NCBI GenBank assembly: GCA_934167735.1
Contig: CAKPLV010000048.1
Coordinates: 1 to 6,748, forward strand
Length of the DNA stretch: 6,748 nt
From: an uncultured Clostridia bacterium
Lineage (GTDB): Bacteria; Bacillota; Clostridia; TANB77; CAG-508
Direction of reading: 5' to 3'
The notes below the pieces were generated by a model. That model had not been told where the DNA came from. It did not search any database and saw only the letters and a program-made list of their open reading frames with translations. Position numbers and translations under genes: made by a program. Below, in pieces: positions 1 through 5,243 of the stretch. How positions within the stretch are numbered: position 1 is the first letter of the stretch; every line of letters starts with the position of its first letter.

Positions 1-273
1 CCTTATGATGTATCTACTGCTAATGGTGAAATGATTTTTGGAATGAATTTAGTATTTGGTCAAAGAGAAAGAAAAGAAATTGGAGCAAGAACTAAACGTG
101 CTATGGAAGAAATGGCATTAGAACGTATTCATCCTAGTAAAGCACCTTATGGCTGTATTGGAAATAAGGAAAATGGTCATTTAGAAGTAGAACGATTAAG
201 TAGAGATAAGAATTACTTCTTATCTCTACTTAATCGAAAGTTTATAGAATTATTAAATAAAAGTAATATTTGA
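1..273 (+). pseudogene. Serine recombinase (resolvase/integrase) remnant, 5' end off window
   Basis: The frame is open from base 1, so the gene begins left of the window; the first internal ATG at 31 is not a convincing start. The visible protein carries the end of the serine-recombinase catalytic domain, including PYDVSTANGEMIFGMN (normally DTSTANGKM...) and the long E-helix QRERKEIGARTKRAMEEM. Next comes the entry into the recombinase DNA-binding domain (SKAPYGCIGNKENGHLEVERLS). Large serine recombinases catalyse site-specific strand exchange for integration and excision of mobile elements and usually run to about 450-550 residues. Here family resemblance stops at about base 205, inside a perfect palindrome, and a TGA ends the frame at 273. 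The zinc-ribbon and C-terminal regions are absent. I infer a broken mobility gene at an island border. The family call is secure; the inactive state is likely, since the upstream catalytic serine cannot be seen. Confidence 0.8.
193..236. repeat. Perfect 20-bp inverted repeat with 4-base loop
   Basis: The left arm CGATTAAGTAGAGATAAGAA (193-212) is followed by the loop TTAC (213-216) and the exact reverse complement of the arm (217-236). All 20 pairs match. The left arm lies in the recombinase frame and its first codons still encode conserved family residues (R-L-S), so the right arm looks like the derived copy. No T-run follows on either strand, so this is not a normal rho-independent terminator. 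Likely origins are template switching at a break or replication fork, or a chimeric read or assembly fold-back. Confidence 0.9.
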
Positions 274-290
274 AAATTAAAGAACATAAG

Positions 291-322
291 TAAAACAAAA
301 ACGAGTCAGTTTTAACTGACTC
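291..322 (-). terminator. Rho-independent terminator for the minus-strand genes
   Basis: A 9-bp perfect stem is formed by GAGTCAGTT (303-311) and AACTGACTC (314-322). The innermost pairs would open to give a workable loop. Read on the minus strand, the hairpin is followed at once by GTTTTTGTTTTAC (302-290), a classic U-rich tail. On the plus strand only TTCAGAGG follows, so termination is expected for leftward transcription only. It lies about 115 bases past the stop of the 438-1385 gene and would close that transcript before it runs antisense into the recombinase remnant. Confidence 0.75.
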
Positions 323-437
323 TTCAGAGGGGCGACTTAGTTCTAATTTGTCTAGTTTTAGAAAATATTAAAGTCCTTATAAAATAAGGGTTTCCGTGTT
401 TTAATGTTTATTAAAATTTACTTAAATTTAATATAAT
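323..437. other. Non-coding spacer with short GC-richer block and small inverted repeat
   Basis: This gap separates the leftward terminator from the stop of the 438-1385 gene. The part at about 323-395 is richer in G and C than its surroundings. It contains CCTTAT-AAA-ATAAGG (375-389), a 6-bp inverted repeat with a 3-base loop, followed by GTTTCCGTG. No start-bearing frame of useful length is present on either strand. It could be the conserved 3' flank of the lost recombinase element or part of an old attachment site. Neither can be shown without a second copy. Confidence 0.3.
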
Positions 438-1385
438 TTATAATTCTTTGAATAGCTCTAATGCATCAAATTTAATGATAATATCTTTCATAACTCCAAC
501 TAATTTTTCATTTAGATTATCAGTTTCATCTAATTCTTTAATTTCTGACTGCATTTTCTTAATTTTATTTTTATTATTATTAAAATATTTACGAGTAATA
601 TCTAAATATAAATATTCATCATATTTCTTTAATAAAAATTTTAAATTATCAACATTATCAATTAAATTTATATCTAACAAAAATACTATTGCATATAAAT
701 CATATATATTACTCATATCATCATTATTAGAAAAATAATTTAATGTTAAGAGCAATAACATTTTACAACAATTAATATTTAATCTAAAAACAGTTCTAAT
801 ATTATATAAATTTTCCTCATCGTTTTGAATCTTATACACATATGTTTTAACTATAGAAGGATGTGTAAAATCACATAGATATTTATAAAAATTATTTAAC
901 TCATCTAGAACTTCTTTTTCATCTTTACAATCTATAAATAATTCACCGAATAAGCTTTTATAATTATCTGCAACTATTTTTCTTATATTATATGGTTTTA
1001 GAAATTCTTTTCTTTCTTTTTCTAAATCAGGTATATTAAATTTAGGATTTTTTTGTTTTTCTTTTTTATATTTTGTTTTTAGTACTCTAGTATAGACATC
1101 TCTATCATAATGTTTATACATATCATATGTTTTTTCATCAAAATAAATTGCTATAGAAAACATAATTGCTTCAAATGAACTTCTCAATAAACATAATGAA
1201 TCAATATATTTATCATTTTCTATTAATGATAAGCAATTATTAATAGATTTTTTTGCGGATTCTAAAAATATTAAACTTTCTTGAGGAAGCTGAGTATTCT
1301 TTTGAGATAATTCTAAATATCTATTTATCTGATTATCAAAAATTTTATTATATAAGTTATATAGTTTTAATTTATTTTCATACAT
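438..1385 (-). CDS. Hypothetical all-helical protein, DUF5677/HEPN-like architecture
   Basis: I do not recognise this 315-residue protein with certainty. It is lysine-, asparagine- and leucine-rich and predicted mainly helical, with no signal peptide or clear membrane span. Two segments stand out: LCLLRSSFEAIMFSIA (64-79), an Arg-x3-Glu helix, and YKYLCDFTHPSIVKTYVYK (167-185) with a central F-T-H-P-S. This pairing of an early R..E helix with a later (F/W)xHPS resembles DUF5677-type proteins, which have been compared to HEPN folds. The canonical HEPN RNase motif Rx4-6H is not evident, so ribonuclease activity is not claimed. A lysine-rich coiled-coil-like tail spans about 265-310. The ATG at 1385 follows GGTGAT, which matches the 3' half of the Shine-Dalgarno consensus. 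A terminator and an extended -10 element lie just upstream, so it is probably transcribed separately from the nuclease genes. Its place at the end of a defence cluster suggests defence-related cargo, as inference only. Confidence 0.75.
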   Translation of the reverse strand: MYENKLKLYNLYNKIFDNQINRYLELSQKNTQLPQESLIFLESAKKSINNCLSLIENDKYIDSLCLLRSSFEAIMFSIAIYFDEKTYDMYKHYDRDVYTRVLKTKYKKEKQKNPKFNIPDLEKERKEFLKPYNIRKIVADNYKSLFGELFIDCKDEKEVLDELNNFYKYLCDFTHPSIVKTYVYKIQNDEENLYNIRTVFRLNINCCKMLLLLTLNYFSNNDDMSNIYDLYAIVFLLDINLIDNVDNLKFLLKKYDEYLYLDITRKYFNNNKNKIKKMQSEIKELDETDNLNEKLVGVMKDIIIKFDALELFKEL

Positions 1386-1410
1386 AATATCACCAACTTA
1401 TTAAGTATCT

Positions 1411-1419
1411 ATTATAACA
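1411..1419 (-). promoter_or_regulatory. Extended -10 promoter upstream of the 315-aa gene
   Basis: On the minus strand the sequence reads TGTTATAAT (1419-1411), a perfect TATAAT hexamer with the TGn extension that can replace a good -35 box. No recognisable TTGACA-like hexamer lies 16-18 bases upstream. Transcription starting about 7 bases downstream would give a leader of roughly 15-20 bases before the ATG at 1385. The TGT extension overlaps the T-run of the preceding terminator. Confidence 0.5.
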
Positions 1420-1448
1420 AAAAATGGAGAAAATTTACATTCTCCGTT
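1419..1448 (-). terminator. Rho-independent terminator after the DUF262/DUF1524 gene
   Basis: The arms AATGGAGAA (1423-1431) and TTCTCCGTT (1440-1448) pair over nine positions. One is a G-T mismatch that can pair as G-U only in plus-strand RNA and is A-C in minus-strand RNA, where six core pairs GGAGAA/TTCTCC remain continuous. The loop has 8 bases. On the minus strand the hairpin is followed by TTTTTTGTT. It starts only a few bases past the stop at 1455, the usual position for an intrinsic terminator of that gene. Confidence 0.6.
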
Positions 1449-1454
1449 TATTAA

Positions 1455-3575
1455 TTATATTTCAGTATTTTTTGTTATATAAGTAATAACAATTCTTGGT
1501 TCATAATTCATTTTCCTAATCATTCTTTGCATCAATGAGAGTTTATGCATTGTATTAGTATTATTTTCCACAAACATTCCATCTATGAATTCATAAGGAG
1601 TTCTCATTCCAATGGGAGTATTGGCTATTTGAATTCCCTTATAGGCATATTCATCTGCTATTTCCTTAGAAGCTTTAATAAAACTTTCGGTATCATAACT
1701 ATACAATTCAATTAAAACTCTAGCTAAAGCATCACTCCAATTTCCACTAAAATCAATGCTATTATCATCAATAGTAATTTCCAAAGGATTAGAAAAAGCA
1801 TAGTCCTTATAATCATTAATTGAATCATCATTTAAATTAATATGTATGTAAATATCATCAGTTTCATCAATAACAACATCTGGATATGGGAATATTTTAA
1901 TAAACTCTTGCGATAAAATCTTACTTCTTTCTAAAATTTCATCTTCATTCCAATTCTCCTTATTTAAAATTTCCTCATTCATTTTTATATGTCTTGATTT
2001 ATTTAACACTTGTTTTTTCGCTTCAAAATTTCTATTACTCATACTAGAATTATCTTTAGAATCAACTAATGTTAGATTACCTATACGATTAACAACTTCC
2101 TCGTATATACTATTTTCATTAACATATTTAGACCAATATTTTGTTTCTGTTTGAGGCATTACATGTTCTACATTTAAATTTGAATACGGAATTCTCGATT
2201 CATTATTTTCTATTTTCTTTAATATAAATGTTGTTGATTCTCTTGAATATAAATTTGACTTATTAAATTCTTCTTCAACAGTTTTATCAGTCGGCATAAA
2301 CTGATTAGTTAGTCTTGTATCAACGACAAATGTTTTTAAAACAGAATTATAGTAATTTTCTCCTTCTTCAAATTTCTTTAATATCTTACCAAGCATTGAA
2401 CCAAAGATATTTGAAATAGACTTAGTATCAATTCCACAAATATTTCTTCTCACTATATATGTTGTTAATAATTTTATAGTATTTAACAAATCACTTTCTT
2501 CAATTCTTTGTTTGTTAAAATATAGATTCATTGTTTCCATTATCACAATATGTGGCATATTTGATTTTGCATTTCTATAATCCTTAAGAATTTCTTCTAA
2601 AGTTTGATTATTACTTTCAGATGCATCACGTGAAATGTAATAATAATATTTAGCATAATTTAGAATTTCACTTAATATTTCTTCTTCGTTTTGCTCTGCT
2701 AATAGTTTTTCATATTGTAATTTGAATTTTTCATAAACTTCTCTTTCTGGAATAGTTATTTTTTCTTTAATTGAAACATAGAATCTAAAAAATTCCTTTA
2801 AGTTTTTTGTGCCAACATAATCAAATTCTATTGGACTCCAATACTCATTATATATGTGTGTTTGAGTTGAATTGTCTTTATTCATTAAAACAAAATTTCT
2901 TATCAAATCTGCGGCGGATAAATTAACTCCTGTAGAATTTATTGATTCAAATACTTGTTGTGGATCTTCTTTTTTATCCAATTGTATCCACACTACTTTA
3001 AATTTATCTATAGCACCTATTATTTCTTCAAATGTATACTTCAACTTCCATTTTTCCAGTTCTTTCTTAATTACATTATAAGCTTTTAAAACATTAGAAT
3101 TTTGTTCAGAATCAGTTAAACGTTCTAATTTGTTATCTGATATCAACTTATAAACATTATCATCACTTACAAGTGGTTTTAATCTGTATCTATCCATTTC
3201 ATAACTTGTATTAATTATATCCTCGTCATTTAGCAAATATTTTTTTGTTATTATTTTTTCTTGCTCATAATATATTTGCTTCAATACTTGTAATATTAAA
3301 AATATTGTTGTTAACCTTTGTTGTCCATCTATTATTGTCCATTCACTAAATGAACCCTTATGTAGAGTATCTATATAAACAATACTTCCAAAAAAATGAA
3401 AAATAGTCTCATCATCATTATCATAATAAGGAATCATCTTTTCTATATCTTCTAATAATTGAAGAATATTTTTCTTTTCCCATACATAATTTCTTTGATA
3501 AATAGGTATAACAAATTGTGTGCTGTTATTACCACCAATAAACCCATTTAAAATTTTCTTTTTACCAACTTCCAT
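1455..3575 (-). CDS. DUF262 + DUF1524 (GmrSD-like) nuclease with extra C-terminal module
   Basis: This 706-residue protein has the two-domain plan of GmrSD-type modification-dependent restriction enzymes. The N-terminal DUF262 (ParB/sulfiredoxin-like NTPase) shows IPIYQRNYVW (23-32), FFGSIV (61-66), DGQQRLTT (83-90) and FESINSTGVNLSAADLIRNF (209-228), all family hallmarks. DGQQR is the nucleotide-binding/hydrolysis signature. The DUF1524 HNH-type nuclease domain shows NVEHVMPQ (468-475, His471 the expected catalytic histidine), RIGNLTLV (497-504) and N509...MSNRNF (512-517). Both active centres look intact. Residues from about 575 on form an extra module with beta-rich NPLEITIDD, a helical WSDALARVLIELY and IDGMFVENNT, possibly substrate recognition. 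Related proteins (GmrSD, SspE, BrxU) cut glucosylated, phosphorothioated or otherwise modified phage DNA. No Ssp or BREX genes are visible here. It starts 108 bases after the endonuclease stop, and the ATG has a strong AAAGGAGGGG site 5 bases upstream. Confidence 0.88.
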   Translation of the reverse strand: MEVGKKKILNGFIGGNNSTQFVIPIYQRNYVWEKKNILQLLEDIEKMIPYYDNDDETIFHFFGSIVYIDTLHKGSFSEWTIIDGQQRLTTIFLILQVLKQIYYEQEKIITKKYLLNDEDIINTSYEMDRYRLKPLVSDDNVYKLISDNKLERLTDSEQNSNVLKAYNVIKKELEKWKLKYTFEEIIGAIDKFKVVWIQLDKKEDPQQVFESINSTGVNLSAADLIRNFVLMNKDNSTQTHIYNEYWSPIEFDYVGTKNLKEFFRFYVSIKEKITIPEREVYEKFKLQYEKLLAEQNEEEILSEILNYAKYYYYISRDASESNNQTLEEILKDYRNAKSNMPHIVIMETMNLYFNKQRIEESDLLNTIKLLTTYIVRRNICGIDTKSISNIFGSMLGKILKKFEEGENYYNSVLKTFVVDTRLTNQFMPTDKTVEEEFNKSNLYSRESTTFILKKIENNESRIPYSNLNVEHVMPQTETKYWSKYVNENSIYEEVVNRIGNLTLVDSKDNSSMSNRNFEAKKQVLNKSRHIKMNEEILNKENWNEDEILERSKILSQEFIKIFPYPDVVIDETDDIYIHINLNDDSINDYKDYAFSNPLEITIDDNSIDFSGNWSDALARVLIELYSYDTESFIKASKEIADEYAYKGIQIANTPIGMRTPYEFIDGMFVENNTNTMHKLSLMQRMIRKMNYEPRIVITYITKNTEI

Positions 3576-3580
3576 TATTG

Positions 3581-3588
3581 CCCCTCCT
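3581..3588 (-). promoter_or_regulatory. Strong ribosome binding site fixing the nuclease start at 3575
   Basis: On the minus strand AGGAGGGG (3588-3581) lies 5 bases before the ATG, or about 7 measured from the GGAGG core. This is near-ideal spacing and supports the assigned start. Confidence 0.8.
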
Positions 3589-3652
3589 TTATATTTTAGA
3601 CTTTGCTTCTATTTTTTATAAATTTCTAAATATTCATGCATTTTTATTAATA

Positions 3653-3681
3653 ATTATATAATAATTTTTTATTCACATAAA
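3653..3681 (-). promoter_or_regulatory. Possible weak promoter for the DUF262/DUF1524 gene
   Basis: The 108-base gap after the endonuclease stop contains, on the minus strand, a perfect TATAAT (3658-3653). A poor -35 candidate TTTATG (3681-3676) sits 17 bases upstream. The region is almost pure A+T, so a chance TATAAT is easy. The clear gap, after an overlapping gene pair, is the main reason to consider a separate start. No terminator is visible in the gap, so read-through from the restriction-modification genes is equally possible. Confidence 0.25.
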
Positions 3682-3683
3682 TA

Positions 3684-5243
3684 TTAGCTATTTAAAGCAT
3701 TTAATAAGCTTTGCTTGTATTCATTAGTATATTTTTTCATATCATCAAATATGTTTTTAGAAATACATTCTTTTATAAATTCATCTGTAGCATAACATTT
3801 AGCATTAAAATTACTCTTTCTGTGTTCTCTAATATAATCAACAATTAAAGCATTGAAAAATTTATTAGTATCAGCATGAACATATGGGGCTACTAATGAC
3901 ATATATTTTTCATCACATTCTTGATCTGAAATATGCCTAAATAAATTAGCTGTTTCATTGTTCAATTGTTGTGCTTTATTTCTTATTAATGTTACTTCTA
4001 ACAACCAGTATATACCATTTCCAATAACTTCTATATCTCCACAATTACCAGGAGCATGAGATATTGGCATACCATAAGCATCTATCTTATAATTTGGTCT
4101 AACTGAATGTGTTTCACCATAAATTAAATATAAAAGAATAGATAAATAAAATTCGAATTGTAAAGGGGAATCTATATATTTAAATTCAATATTTTTTCTT
4201 CCTACCACAATATTAGAAATACGTTCTAATATTGATTCAATATTTAGTTTATAATCACTGACAATTTTATTTAACATAGAATTATAATCCTTAGTTTCTA
4301 TATTACTATTTCTGCTATTTTTTATTAATTTCATTTCATCTGCAGTTATAATGTTTATTTTATTAAAATAATCTATATCAACATTTTTTTCAGTTTCAGT
4401 AAAATTATCTTCTTTTTCTAAAAAATAATTTACAAACTTCTCGCTGTCATGATTAAATTCAATTAATAAAACCCCTTGATTGACTATATTAACAAATCCA
4501 GTAATTCTTAGCATTCTCAATACAGTATCAGGATAATCTCTTATAACTGTATCAAATTTATTTTGTTTTCCATATGTCTCATTCAAATATTCATAAACCG
4601 AATCTTCCGTAGCAAATGAATTGTTTTCAATTGTTGTTAAAAACTTTTCAACATCATCTTCTTTGCTAAACAAAGATACTACAAACTTATTGTAACTTAA
4701 TTTTTTTTCTTTTTTATCTAGTTCTTTTAAAACTTTTATAATAAATTTAAAATAGTTATAATCATTACTAACATTTTTATATGGTGATCTCCAGTTGTAT
4801 TTCATTGCTTGAAGTGAAAATGCTTCTTGTGGATCTATCTCGTTACTAATCAATTTTTTTGCAACATCTCCAATAATCAATTTTTTATTATATCTAGCAT
4901 AAATAAAACCAAATTCAGAAAGTGTTCTCATATATGTCCAAAATCTTGATTGATAACCCTTCGGAAATCCGCCATCGCCATTTCTGGTTTTATTAATTTC
5001 TATTACTTTATTTTGAATTTGTTCTTTGTTACCTAATTTTTTTATGTTAAATTTATTACTTTTTACAATACCGCTTTCATACATATCACAAACAATATCT
5101 AACAAGTTTTTATCATTTAACTCTATTCCTTCATATGATTTGATTAACAATAAAACATCTTTAAGTCTTTCAGGATTCCTCATAGCCGTGTCAAAATTAA
5201 GTTGTTTATATTCTGGTTCTCTTCTAGTTCCTATCCTTGTCAT
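3684..5243 (-). CDS. Type IIS restriction endonuclease, AlwI/N.BstNBI family (FokI-like)
   Basis: The protein is 519 residues from the ATG at 5243. Its middle carries a winged-helix-like stretch (about 100-160) with LSEFGFIYARYNKKLIIGDVA, AFSLQAMKYNW and RSPY. This resembles the N.BstNBI segment around YGFVFVDEEGYLRIT and VKWQYPS. The catalytic domain is C-terminal: Glu364 (in LQFEFYLS), then ISHAPGNCGDIEV with Asp403, then WLLEVT with Glu416, followed by LIRNKAQQLNNET and YMSLVAPYVHADTNKF. This is the PD-(D/E)xK arrangement of the AlwI family (VTHAAGNQPDMEI..GEVTTSKGATQ in N.BstNBI), and the key acidic residues are present. Such enzymes bind a short asymmetric site and cut, or only nick, a few bases away. 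The sequence does not show which applies or what site is read. The start overlaps the methyltransferase stop by 20 bases, implying coupled translation. A TTG at 5255 in the same frame is the alternative start and would add four residues. Confidence 0.87.
   Translation of the reverse strand: MTRIGTRREPEYKQLNFDTAMRNPERLKDVLLLIKSYEGIELNDKNLLDIVCDMYESGIVKSNKFNIKKLGNKEQIQNKVIEINKTRNGDGGFPKGYQSRFWTYMRTLSEFGFIYARYNKKLIIGDVAKKLISNEIDPQEAFSLQAMKYNWRSPYKNVSNDYNYFKFIIKVLKELDKKEKKLSYNKFVVSLFSKEDDVEKFLTTIENNSFATEDSVYEYLNETYGKQNKFDTVIRDYPDTVLRMLRITGFVNIVNQGVLLIEFNHDSEKFVNYFLEKEDNFTETEKNVDIDYFNKINIITADEMKLIKNSRNSNIETKDYNSMLNKIVSDYKLNIESILERISNIVVGRKNIEFKYIDSPLQFEFYLSILLYLIYGETHSVRPNYKIDAYGMPISHAPGNCGDIEVIGNGIYWLLEVTLIRNKAQQLNNETANLFRHISDQECDEKYMSLVAPYVHADTNKFFNALIVDYIREHRKSNFNAKCYATDEFIKECISKNIFDDMKKYTNEYKQSLLNALNS

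Noticed and set aside
303..322. GAGTC in both arms of the terminator stem, matching the PleI/MlyI/N.BstNBI site
   Set aside because: The stem is explained as a terminator, five-base words are common, and the specificity of this endonuclease is unknown.
323..437. Small peptide frames or a structured RNA in the spacer
   Set aside because: No frame has a start with a ribosome binding site, and the only hairpin is 6 bp with a 3-base loop, too little to call an RNA gene.
448..738. Plus-strand open frame of 96 codons
   Set aside because: It lies antisense within the 315-aa gene, is low-complexity in composition, has no family resemblance, and is explained by the AT-rich opposite strand.
2872..3081. 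Plus-strand open frame of 69 codons
   Set aside because: It is antisense to the well-supported DUF262 region and shows no motif or ribosome binding site of note.
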